Origin: Bacilli bacterium
GTDB lineage: Bacteria; Bacillota_I; Bacilli_A; RFN20; CAG-826
NCBI GenBank assembly: GCA_024408105.1
Contig: JAKSVG010000003.1
Coordinates: 1 to 64,000, forward strand
Length of the DNA stretch: 64,000 nt
Direction: 5' to 3'
Within the stretch, counting starts at the first letter, position 1, and the number at the start of each line of letters is the position of its first letter. Under the pieces are notes generated by a model, which was not told the origin of the DNA, searched no databases, and worked only from the letters and a program-made list of their open reading frames with translations. Made by a program: the position numbers and the translations under genes. Positions 53,802 through 62,261 of this stretch are shown here, one piece after another.

Positions 53802-54932
53802 ATGATAGATAATCTCGATAATTATGAAGCTGTTGCTCGCATTGTTGTAATCGGTGTCGGTGGTGCTGGTAACAATGCAGTTAACAGAATGATAGATGAA
53901 AACATAGATTCTGTTGAATTTTATGTTGCAAATACTGATAGACAAGCTTTAGCAACTAGCAAAGCTAGAAATCGCCTTGTTCTTGGAGAAGACCTTACGG
54001 GAGGATTAGGAGCTGGTGGTGAACCAAGTATTGGAAAGCAAGCTGCCGAAGCCTCTATCGAAGATATTCGCCAAATAGTAAAAGGCGCGAATATGGTTTT
54101 CATCGCTGCAGGCATGGGAGGCGGCACTGGTACAGGAGCTGCACCCGTTGTTGCACGCGTTGCAAAAGAAGAGGGCGCATTGACAGTTGCAATTGTTACA
54201 AGACCTTTCTCGTTTGAAGGAAAAAAACGCATTGCAAATTCTGTTGAGGGACTTAATGAATTAAAAGAAGCTGTTGATTCAATCATTATTGTTTCGAATG
54301 ACAAACTTTTAATGGTTAGTGGCACACAACCAATTTCTGAAGCTTTCAGTGAATCTGATAGAGTTCTCGCTCAATCAGTTAAAACTGTCACAGATTTAAT
54401 TCTTATGCCAGCAGTCATCAATCTTGATTTTGCTGATGTTAAAAATACTTTGAAAGACTCCGGCATAGCCTTAATTGGTTTTGGTATGGGTGCTGGTAGC
54501 AATAAAGCTCAAGAAGCTGCTCAAAATGCAATTAGTTCACCTTTACTTGAAGCGAGTATTAATGGTGCAAGGCGCGCCATATGCGCAGTAACATGCGGCT
54601 CACAAGTTTCACTTTATGAGGCTCAAGAAACTGTTGATAGAATTATTGAGGCAGCTGGAAATGCAATTGATATAAAATTTGGTGTATCAATTAACCCTCA
54701 ATTAACTGATCAAATTCTTGTAAGTGTTATTGCAAGTGATTTTACTGAAGACTTCGACTTTACAGCCGTTCCATCATACGAAAAACCTGTCGTTAAAGAA
54801 AATCAAAATCTAGAAAACATTGAAAGTTCTTATTCTGATGGGCAAAACATTGATGAAGACGTTCAATCGGAAGATGCAACTGTAGAGGATAATTTTTTAC
54901 CATCATTTTTAAAAGACAAACATATTGATTAA
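53802..54932 (+). CDS. ftsZ: Cell division GTPase FtsZ
   Basis: Tubulin homologue forming the division ring. The 376-residue protein has the GTP motifs VIGVGGAGNNAVNRM, NTDRQAL, the tubulin signature GGGTGTGAAPVVA, and the T7-loop region DLILMPAVINLDFADVKN. A variable acidic linker leads to a C-terminal peptide FLPSFLKDKHID, close to the consensus that binds FtsA, EzrA or SepF. EzrA is also encoded in the window. RBS GGAGGT lies upstream. Confidence 0.98.
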   Translation: MIDNLDNYEAVARIVVIGVGGAGNNAVNRMIDENIDSVEFYVANTDRQALATSKARNRLVLGEDLTGGLGAGGEPSIGKQAAEASIEDIRQIVKGANMVFIAAGMGGGTGTGAAPVVARVAKEEGALTVAIVTRPFSFEGKKRIANSVEGLNELKEAVDSIIIVSNDKLLMVSGTQPISEAFSESDRVLAQSVKTVTDLILMPAVINLDFADVKNTLKDSGIALIGFGMGAGSNKAQEAAQNAISSPLLEASINGARRAICAVTCGSQVSLYEAQETVDRIIEAAGNAIDIKFGVSINPQLTDQILVSVIASDFTEDFDFTAVPSYEKPVVKENQNLENIESSYSDGQNIDEDVQSEDATVEDNFLPSFLKDKHID

Positions 54933-54947
54933 GGAGGAATAATCTCT

Positions 54948-56711
54948 ATGAAAGCAAAAAGATTAGCTGTTCTTCTTACCGCCTTACTAGCTAGCGTTAC
55001 AATGCTTGGTTCATGTAATGGTGGAAACACAACATCATCTGAGCCTTACGAAGGCACTGATCCAGCAACAATTTTAAATGGTTATTATAAGGAACTTACT
55101 AGTTGGAAAAATTATCTCGATTTAAAGAAAAAATTGTACACAATAATTCGTAAGAATTATACTCCTATTTCATATACAAAAGATCCGCAAGACACATCTA
55201 GGGCAAATTGGTCAACGAATAGAAATGCTGATCAATCATTAACAAACCATGATAAGGTTCATTTGCTCTATATAGATGATGAGGAATTTAAACAAACCGG
55301 AAATACATCTAATTGGCAAAGAGAGCATTGTTTTCCTGCATCGCTTATGACCGGTTTAGGAACAGGTGATGCAGTTAAAGTTTTAGGAACCGCAACTGAT
55401 TTTCATAACTTGTATGCTTCTTATTCTAGTGGAAATAGTGCTCACTCAAATATGAGTTTTGGCTATGTAGATCCTACGAAGGGCGAAGTGAAAACAACCG
55501 GCAACAGCAAATATCAAGAAGATGATTCTTCAACTACTCAAGTCAATGAGGGCGTTTTTGAGCCAGCAGATATTGATAAGGGTAGAGTATCAAGAGCCGT
55601 ATTTTATATGGCTGTAATGTATGGCGATGATGCATGGGTTGAAAATAATGACGGAAATGGCCATGAATTATCTGTTGGATTAAAGATTATAAAAAAGGGC
55701 GCAGGTGAATGCACACTACATCAAGCTGCATCCGGAAATAAATGCCATTCAAATCTTGATGATATTGTTGAATGGAATAACAAGTTTTGGCCTGATAGAC
55801 TCGAATATCAACATACAACGTATGTTCAATCATTACAACATAATAGAAATCCGTTTGTTGATTTCCCTGAACTAGTTGATTATGTCTTTGGCGAGAAACG
55901 CCTTGAATCTGGAGAATTAAAACACCTCCACAATATTTATGACATTTTAAGTATGGGCAAAGAAGAAATTGCTGATGTTGCTGTAAAAAATGTCAAATAT
56001 AGTTATGATGGTGGAGACACATTTAATTCACGAAGTGATATTGAAGTTTACACAACAACAAACAACTTCACTAGAACAAAATGCGAAAACTATACTGTTA
56101 GTGGAGTCACTGATGGTAGTGTTTTAAGTCAAAACCAAAACGGACAAGAAATTACAATTTCTGTTAATGATAGACAAGCTAAATATAAAATTAGTGTCGC
56201 TAATGACAATTGGAAAAATTTAAATTATAAGGTTATGCCAACAAGTTCTATTCTTAAGGGGTGGAAAGCTGGCAATGATATTAAAACAACATTAAGCGGC
56301 ATTGATTGGAATTTCAGTGCAGCAACATTAAAAGGTGTTGAAACACTTGATGAAAATCTTAAAGAGATTGGTGTTAGCGTGGGATCAAATTCTTCACCTG
56401 CTGGTGATGTTACGATTGAAACATTAAACACAGTTTCTATCGATGGCAATTATATTATTAAGAAAATTTATGTTGAAGCTAATATGACAAGCAAATATAT
56501 GTCAGATTTCAATATAAAATATTATATTGGTAGTGATGAAGTGTATTCAACAAAAGGAACATACCATAGTGAATCAACTCTTTATACTTATGCTGCTGAT
56601 TTATCATCACTTAAACAAGGAGCCGGAAAAGTTAAAATAGTTATTTCTGGTCTCCAAAGAAGATTGAATTTAGGACGTATTGGATTATTGGTTGAAAAGA
56701 CGTCTGATTAA
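54948..56711 (+). CDS. Secreted endonuclease I-family lipoprotein
   Basis: A 587-residue surface nuclease. Lipoprotein signal peptide with lipobox LGSC (Cys23). The endonuclease I domain (about 40-320) has the catalytic NWQREHCFP (His127), ATDFHNLYAS and NSAHSNMSFG, matching the HxxP/DxHNL/N pattern of the family. The C-terminal 250 residues are beta-rich and may bind cell surface or substrate. It would degrade external DNA or RNA for nucleotide uptake. RBS AAGGAGG lies upstream, 15 nt after ftsZ, so it is probably cotranscribed with the division genes. Confidence 0.9.
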   Translation: MKAKRLAVLLTALLASVTMLGSCNGGNTTSSEPYEGTDPATILNGYYKELTSWKNYLDLKKKLYTIIRKNYTPISYTKDPQDTSRANWSTNRNADQSLTNHDKVHLLYIDDEEFKQTGNTSNWQREHCFPASLMTGLGTGDAVKVLGTATDFHNLYASYSSGNSAHSNMSFGYVDPTKGEVKTTGNSKYQEDDSSTTQVNEGVFEPADIDKGRVSRAVFYMAVMYGDDAWVENNDGNGHELSVGLKIIKKGAGECTLHQAASGNKCHSNLDDIVEWNNKFWPDRLEYQHTTYVQSLQHNRNPFVDFPELVDYVFGEKRLESGELKHLHNIYDILSMGKEEIADVAVKNVKYSYDGGDTFNSRSDIEVYTTTNNFTRTKCENYTVSGVTDGSVLSQNQNGQEITISVNDRQAKYKISVANDNWKNLNYKVMPTSSILKGWKAGNDIKTTLSGIDWNFSAATLKGVETLDENLKEIGVSVGSNSSPAGDVTIETLNTVSIDGNYIIKKIYVEANMTSKYMSDFNIKYYIGSDEVYSTKGTYHSESTLYTYAADLSSLKQGAGKVKIVISGLQRRLNLGRIGLLVEKTSD

Positions 56712-56723
56712 TTATTGTTGCGT

Positions 56724-56924
56724 TGACGAAGACACGTTCTTTACCCCTCTTAGCGAGATGAGGATGGTGGAAGCTCATCACATTGTAAGGAATATCACTT
56801 CTGAGCATGCTTTCTGAAAATAGTAGGAAAACCGGATTTCGCCGTTATCGAAAATTAAGTGCTATAACTTTATGTTATAGAATTAAGGTGGTACCGCGTG
56901 AGGAGCGCCCTTAAGGCGCTTTTT
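56724..56924 (+). promoter_or_regulatory. T-box riboswitch of ileS (specifier ATC)
   Basis: Contains TGACGAAGACACGT (56724-56737), identical to the thrS T-box; specifier ATC (56794-56796, Ile) followed by ACTTCTGAGCA; T-box AAGGTGGTACCGCG (56885-56898); terminator AGCGCC-cttaa-GGCGCT and T run (56904-56924). No clear promoter was found between the nuclease gene and the T-box. Confidence 0.95.
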
Positions 56925-56945
56925 ATATGCGCAAGGAGAAGAAAA

Positions 56946-59675
56946 ATGGAACTTAAGAACTCATTATTAATGCCTAAAACAAACTTTGAAATGAGAGGAA
57001 ATCTTTCTCAAAAAGAACCTATTTTAGTTAAAAAATGGCAAGACGAAAAATTATATGAGCAAATGCTCGAATTAAGAAAAGGATCAGAAGAATATGCTTT
57101 CCATGATGGTCCTCCATACGCTAATGGTGACATTCATTGTGGTCATATGCTCAATCGTATCTTAAAAGATATGATCGTTAGATATAAGGTTATGTCTGGA
57201 TATTATGTACCATTTATTTTCGGATTTGATACACACGGGCTTCCTATCGAAGTTCAAGTTACAAAATCCGGTGTAAATAGAAAACTCACCCCACCTGATG
57301 AATTTAGGCAAAAGTGTCGCGAATATGCATTAAAGCAGGTTGAGCATCAAAAGTCGCAAATTGTCAGACTTGGTGCAATTGGAGATTATGAACATGCATA
57401 TTTAACGCTTAATAAAGATTTCGAAGTTCAACAAATTGAAGTTTTTGTTAAGATGGCTCTCCGTGGGTTAATTTACAAAGGATTAAAACCAGTTTATTGG
57501 TCATGGAGCAGTGAATCTGCTTTAGCAGAAGCTGAAATTGAATATAAAGATGTTAAATCATATGCAATCTATGTTGCGTTCAATGTAAAAGATGGAAAAG
57601 GGGTTGTTCCAGCTGGCTCAAGAGCTGTTATCTGGACAACAACACCTTGGACTCTTCCTGCTAATTTAGCAATTTCTGTCCATCCAAGATTTGAATATGG
57701 ATTATATAAAACTAATCTTGGTAATTTGATTCTTTTAAAAGAATTTGAAGAAAGATTAACTACTGAACTTGGACTAACACAATGTGAGCTATTAAAAACA
57801 TTTAAAGGTCAAGACCTTGAAGGCGTAAAAACTTCTCATCCATTCTATGATAGAGAATCAGTGATTTTGGTCGGTGAGCACGTCACAAATGAATCAGGAA
57901 CAGGTTTAGTTCATACTGCTCCTGGACATGGTGTTGATGACTTCACTGTTTGCCAAAAATATGGCATTCAGCCATATTGCCCTGTTGATGAACACGGAAA
58001 ATTAACGGCTGATTGCGGCGATAAACTCGCAGGATTATTTTACGAAGATGCAAATAAAACTGTTTTGGAAATTATCCAAAATAATGGCTCACTATTAAAG
58101 TGTGATGAGATTGTTCATAGTTATCCTCACGATTGGAGAACTGGAAAGCCAGTAATTTTCCGTGCAACACCTCAATGGTTTTGCTCAATTGGAAAAATTA
58201 AAGATGAATTATTGAGTGAGGTTCAGAAAGTTAATTGGCAACCTTCATGGGGAAAAGAACGTATCTCAAATATGATTAAAGATCGTACTGATTGGTGCAT
58301 TTCTAGACAAAGGATTTGGGGAGTTCCAATTCCAATAATTTATGCAGAAGACGGTACGCCGATTACAGAAAAAGAAGTATTTGATTCTATCGTCAGCAAA
58401 TTCAAAGAATTTGGAAGCGATATTTGGTTCACTAAAGATGCTTATTATTTCCTTCCTGAAGGATATAAAAATGCTCATTCACCAAATGGTGTTTTTACTA
58501 AAGAAAAAGATATTATGGATGTTTGGTTTGACTCAGGTTCAAGCTTTAACGCTGTCATGATTAATGGTGGCCATAAATTTCCTTGCGACCTTTATTTAGA
58601 AGGTGCAGATCAATTTAGAGGTTGGTTCAACTCTTCATTAAGTGTATCAGTTTCTTGCTATGATAAAGCACCGTATGAAACTGTTGTATCACATGGTTGG
58701 GTTTTAGATGAAAAAGGTGAAAAAATGTCCAAGTCTAAGGGCAATGGAATTGATCCAAATAAAATGGCGAATATCTATGGTGCAGACATCCTTAGATTAT
58801 GGGTATCAACGGTTAACTATCAACAAGATGTTCGCATAAGCGAAAATCTATTAAAACAAGTTGCTGAACAATATCGTAAAATTCGTAATACATTTAAATT
58901 TTTGTTAGGTAATCTTTCTAATGGAGAAATGTCTAAATTTGATCCTAAAAAAGATATGGTTAACGAATTCGCTGCTGTAGATAAATTTATTTTAGCCAAA
59001 CTTGAAGATGTCAAAAATTCAGTTATTGAAAGTTTTGATCATTTCGACTTTGCAAGTGCACTAACTAAAATTATGACATTTATGTCTAGCGACCTTTCAA
59101 GTTTTTATCTTGATATTGGTAAAGATATTCTTTATTGCGAAAGTGCAAAATCTTTACGCAGAAAGCAAATGCAAAGTGTTATATATCTATTAACAAGCGA
59201 TCTAATGAGGATGCTAGCACCTGTTCTTCCATTCACTATGGAAGAAGTGCACACAAACATGCCTGATTATAATAATAAATCTGTCGCTTTACTCGACTAT
59301 CCAAAAGAATCGCATAAATTTGATAAAAGCATCCTTGAACAATACGAGTCTTTCTTAGCGTATAGAAATGATGTAAATAAAGCGATTGAAGATATAAGAG
59401 CAAAGAATATCGTTGGTTCTTCACAAGAAGCTTTGATTGTTACTCCTGATGTCGCTGTTTTAAAAGAAACAGGATTGGATAAAGATTTAAGTGAACTTGC
59501 AAAATTGCTTATTGTTTCAAAAGTAGAACTCAATCCTTCTTTAAAACAAGTGGAAGCACATCGCATTGACGCTGTTAAATGTCCACGTTGTTGGAATTAT
59601 GTTGACAAGTTAGTTAAAGTTGATGATGAAGTAGAGGTTTGTGAACGTTGTGCAGGAGTTCTTAAAAATGAATAA
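56946..59675 (+). CDS. ileS: Isoleucyl-tRNA synthetase
   Basis: Charges tRNA-Ile. The 909-residue class I enzyme has the HIGH-type motif GDIHCGHMLNRILKD, the editing domain (TTPWTLPANLA, HTAPGHGVDDF), EGADQFRGWFNSSL, the KMSKS loop (EKMSKSKGNG) and a C-terminal zinc ribbon (CPRCWNYVD and CERCAG). ATG at 56946 follows AAGGAG; the longer frame from 56898 begins inside the T-box terminator and is rejected. Bacterial-type, mupirocin-sensitive architecture is suggested by the C-terminal zinc site. Confidence 0.97.
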   Translation: MELKNSLLMPKTNFEMRGNLSQKEPILVKKWQDEKLYEQMLELRKGSEEYAFHDGPPYANGDIHCGHMLNRILKDMIVRYKVMSGYYVPFIFGFDTHGLPIEVQVTKSGVNRKLTPPDEFRQKCREYALKQVEHQKSQIVRLGAIGDYEHAYLTLNKDFEVQQIEVFVKMALRGLIYKGLKPVYWSWSSESALAEAEIEYKDVKSYAIYVAFNVKDGKGVVPAGSRAVIWTTTPWTLPANLAISVHPRFEYGLYKTNLGNLILLKEFEERLTTELGLTQCELLKTFKGQDLEGVKTSHPFYDRESVILVGEHVTNESGTGLVHTAPGHGVDDFTVCQKYGIQPYCPVDEHGKLTADCGDKLAGLFYEDANKTVLEIIQNNGSLLKCDEIVHSYPHDWRTGKPVIFRATPQWFCSIGKIKDELLSEVQKVNWQPSWGKERISNMIKDRTDWCISRQRIWGVPIPIIYAEDGTPITEKEVFDSIVSKFKEFGSDIWFTKDAYYFLPEGYKNAHSPNGVFTKEKDIMDVWFDSGSSFNAVMINGGHKFPCDLYLEGADQFRGWFNSSLSVSVSCYDKAPYETVVSHGWVLDEKGEKMSKSKGNGIDPNKMANIYGADILRLWVSTVNYQQDVRISENLLKQVAEQYRKIRNTFKFLLGNLSNGEMSKFDPKKDMVNEFAAVDKFILAKLEDVKNSVIESFDHFDFASALTKIMTFMSSDLSSFYLDIGKDILYCESAKSLRRKQMQSVIYLLTSDLMRMLAPVLPFTMEEVHTNMPDYNNKSVALLDYPKESHKFDKSILEQYESFLAYRNDVNKAIEDIRAKNIVGSSQEALIVTPDVAVLKETGLDKDLSELAKLLIVSKVELNPSLKQVEAHRIDAVKCPRCWNYVDKLVKVDDEVEVCERCAGVLKNE

Positions 59676-60297
59676 GGAAAAAGTTATTTTAGGTCTAAAA
59701 TGGTTTTTGAACTCATTTATTTGGCTTGGTGTTTTATTGTTTGTATTGGATATTGCTACTAAATGGGGTATTCAAAACACATTTGTTAATGAAATCTGGA
59801 TTATTCCTAATTTTTTAAGCATTAATCTTTCTCATAACATGGGCGCTGCATGGTCAATGGGCGGCGATGGGAACATCGGAATGCGTGCTTTGTGGATTAT
59901 AATTTCGGTTGTTCTTTCAGGTGCTTTAATTGCATTTTACGTTATAAAACGTAATAAACTAAGTAATTGGTATAAAGCAGCATTAATAATGATGATTGCC
60001 GGTGCGCTTGGAAATATGATTGATAGAATATTCTATTGGAAAGAAATTGTTGGTTTTGATGGAGTTATAGACTGGATTTCTTTCACATTTGGTTCATATA
60101 AATTTCCAACTTTTAATATCGCTGATTCATCATTAGTAATCGGAGTAATTATTCTTATTGTTTTAATTATTATTGAAATGGTTCAGGATTCGATTAAGCA
60201 AGGCAAAAAAGGTGCATATAAATTGAAACCTGAAGAATACGAGAAAAAAATAAAAGAAGAAGCAGAAAAAGCTAAAAATGAAGAGCACAAAGATTAG
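59668..60297 (+). CDS. lspA: Prolipoprotein signal peptidase (signal peptidase II)
   Basis: Cuts signal peptides of lipoproteins, of which this window encodes four. From the ATG at 59668 it has 209 residues and four transmembrane helices. The catalytic aspartates are in GNMIDRIFY and FNIADSS; NLSHNMGAAWSM corresponds to the conserved N-x-GAA segment. A Lys/Glu-rich cytoplasmic tail of about 40 residues extends beyond the usual end. It overlaps ileS by 8 nt and rluD by 20 nt. Confidence 0.95.
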   Translation: MNKEKVILGLKWFLNSFIWLGVLLFVLDIATKWGIQNTFVNEIWIIPNFLSINLSHNMGAAWSMGGDGNIGMRALWIIISVVLSGALIAFYVIKRNKLSNWYKAALIMMIAGALGNMIDRIFYWKEIVGFDGVIDWISFTFGSYKFPTFNIADSSLVIGVIILIVLIIIEMVQDSIKQGKKGAYKLKPEEYEKKIKEEAEKAKNEEHKD

Positions 60298-61177
60298 TGA
60301 AGAATATATTGGCGTCAGGCTTGATAAAGCCTTATCTAGTATATTAAGTGAAGTTTCTCGAAGTAAAATTCAAGAATATCTTTCGCTTGGTTTAATCTTA
60401 GTAAATTCTAAAGTTGAAAAGCCTTCTTATAAGCTTGATAAAGACGATATTATTACTTTTAACGATTTTCCAAAGCCTGAATCATCTTTAAAAGCTGAGG
60501 ACATTCCGTTAGATATTGTTTATGATGACGATGATGTAATTGTTATAAACAAACCTGTTGGTTTGGTAACTCATCCAGGTGCTGGAAACTATGAACATAC
60601 TCTTGCAAATGCATTAAAACATCATAGTGATAGTCTTTCGTCGTTAAACGGCGAATTTAGGCCCGGTATTGTTCATCGTCTTGATAAAGACACATCTGGT
60701 TTACTTGTCGTGGCTAAAAACGACTATTCACACGCATTTTTAGCAGATCAACTAAAAGATCATACACTAGCAAGACACTACTACGCGCTTGTTCTTGGTA
60801 AAATTAATGAAGATGAAGGAAAAATCATTGCTCCAATAGGACGAGACAAAAAATATCGCTTAAAGATGGCAGTGGACCTAATAAACGGAAAAGAAGCCAT
60901 CACAAACTTCAAAGTTATCCAAAGATTCGATAACTATACATTGGTTGAGTGCATTTTAGAAACTGGAAGAACCCATCAAATTAGAGTTCATTTTAATTAT
61001 ATTAAGCATCCAGTAATAGGAGATCAATTATACGGAAAAGGCAATCGAATAATTTACGATAAAGGACAGTTGTTATTTGCTCATAAAATTAAATTTATTC
61101 ATCCGAAAACAAAAAAAGAAATGGAGTTTTCCGCTCCACTTCCTAAGTTTTTTGATGATGTTTTAAAATCAATCTAA
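60278..61177 (+). CDS. rluD: RluD-type 23S rRNA pseudouridine synthase
   Basis: Makes pseudouridines in large-subunit rRNA. The 299-residue protein has an N-terminal S4 domain (VRLDKALSSILSEVSRSKIQEYL), the catalytic motif GIVHRLDKDTSGLLVVAK (Asp nucleophile), and GRTHQIRVHF. It follows lspA as in Bacillus (ylyB). The C-terminal 9 nt overlap the end of the convergent rnhC. Confidence 0.94.
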   Translation: MKSTKISEEYIGVRLDKALSSILSEVSRSKIQEYLSLGLILVNSKVEKPSYKLDKDDIITFNDFPKPESSLKAEDIPLDIVYDDDDVIVINKPVGLVTHPGAGNYEHTLANALKHHSDSLSSLNGEFRPGIVHRLDKDTSGLLVVAKNDYSHAFLADQLKDHTLARHYYALVLGKINEDEGKIIAPIGRDKKYRLKMAVDLINGKEAITNFKVIQRFDNYTLVECILETGRTHQIRVHFNYIKHPVIGDQLYGKGNRIIYDKGQLLFAHKIKFIHPKTKKEMEFSAPLPKFFDDVLKSI

Positions 61178-62089
61178 TTCACTTAAATTTGCAAAGTTCT
61201 TTTTGACATTTTTTAATAATTCATCTTTGCCATATGCTTTCGCGAAATCAACTGCAAACTTAGTGACTTTTTTACTTGCTCCAAACGGAATATCTTTTTT
61301 ATATTTATTGCTCATATCTTCCATCTTTTTTAAAAATGAATAACGAGCAATAATTGAGGCTACTGCAACTGAAGGAAAATACGACTCTCCTTTTGTTCTG
61401 AATGTGATTGTATTAACAACATCTTTCGCATCTTCTAAATATTTGTAATATTTATCGCTTTCAAGAAATTGATCTACAAAAACATTTTTTACATCAGGAT
61501 ATTTTTCAATAAGATTATGCAAAACTTGATTGTGCATTTTGCATTTCATCTCATTTATATTTAAGCCTTTATCTACTAGTTCATTGTACTTTTCATTATT
61601 TAATGAAATTTGAGAATACTTAAATTTTTTAATTAATATTTCGCCTAGTCTTAATATTTCATCATCGTTTAAGCGTTTACTATCATCTACACCTAACTCT
61701 TTTAAATATTGAATATCACTTTCTTTTACTAGTGCAGCAGCAACGCATATTGGACCAAATAAATCTCCAGTGCCGACTTCATCGCTACCAATTTGGTTTT
61801 CTAAACAAATCCAAGATGCTTTTTTAGGAGTTGTTTTTTCTTTTTTTGGATTAATTTTTGCGTCTTTATCCCATCTGATTGCTTCTTTTAATGGGTCATA
61901 GCCCATAAACATAAGTTTATATTCGTTTTCTTTTTTGCTTGAATAAATGGAAATTATTAGTCCTTCAAGCTTAGCAAAAAATACAATGTACTCTCCATTG
62001 TTTTCTACTTCATATGGGGCATAGACATTAATGACTTCATTTTTCTTTGCTTCATCGATTAAGATAGTTACTGACTTACGTTCGATCAT
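61169..62089 (-). CDS. rnhC: Ribonuclease HIII
   Basis: Removes RNA from RNA-DNA hybrids. The 306-residue protein has the N-terminal TBP-like substrate-binding domain of RNase HIII (about 1-85) and the type 2 RNase H core with IGSDEVGTGDLFGP, GVDDSKRLND and VASIIARY. Next to mutS2 as in Bacillus. The ATG lies 6 nt from an extended -10 (TGC-TAATAT) with no RBS, predicting a leaderless transcript. Confidence 0.95.
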   Translation of the reverse strand: MIERKSVTILIDEAKKNEVINVYAPYEVENNGEYIVFFAKLEGLIISIYSSKKENEYKLMFMGYDPLKEAIRWDKDAKINPKKEKTTPKKASWICLENQIGSDEVGTGDLFGPICVAAALVKESDIQYLKELGVDDSKRLNDDEILRLGEILIKKFKYSQISLNNEKYNELVDKGLNINEMKCKMHNQVLHNLIEKYPDVKNVFVDQFLESDKYYKYLEDAKDVVNTITFRTKGESYFPSVAVASIIARYSFLKKMEDMSNKYKKDIPFGASKKVTKFAVDFAKAYGKDELLKNVKKNFANLSELD

Positions 62090-62095
62090 ATTTCT

Positions 62096-62104
62096 ATATT
62101 AGCA
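62096..62104 (-). promoter_or_regulatory. rnhC extended -10, leaderless arrangement
   Basis: Minus strand TGC-TAATAT (62104-62096); 6 nt (AGAAAT) to the ATG. Confidence 0.6.
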
Positions 62105-62245
62105 TATTGATTAAAAAATTAAATATTAATTTTTATTAAATCTGCCGCTCCTTTCTTTCTTCACTATATAGTTGGTAGTTTTTTGCAAAAAAGTGTTGAA
62201 ATATTTTCTATCAATAATTGAAGAATTTTTATATTCTTCTTTCTA

Positions 62246-62254
62246 TGATATAAT
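62246..62254 (+). promoter_or_regulatory. mutS2 extended -10, leaderless arrangement
   Basis: TGA-TATAAT (62246-62254) ends 7 nt before the mutS2 ATG; the gap TTTCAAT contains no RBS. Confidence 0.65.
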
Positions 62255-62261
62255 TTCAAAT

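Noticed and set aside
53921-54325. 134-codon minus-strand frame inside ftsZ
   Set aside because: Antisense to the GTP-binding core of FtsZ; Ser/Pro/Ala-rich composition typical of a shadow frame.
56898-56945. N-terminal extension of IleRS starting at 56898
   Set aside because: This stretch encodes the T-box terminator hairpin; the RBS and conserved N-terminus support 56946.
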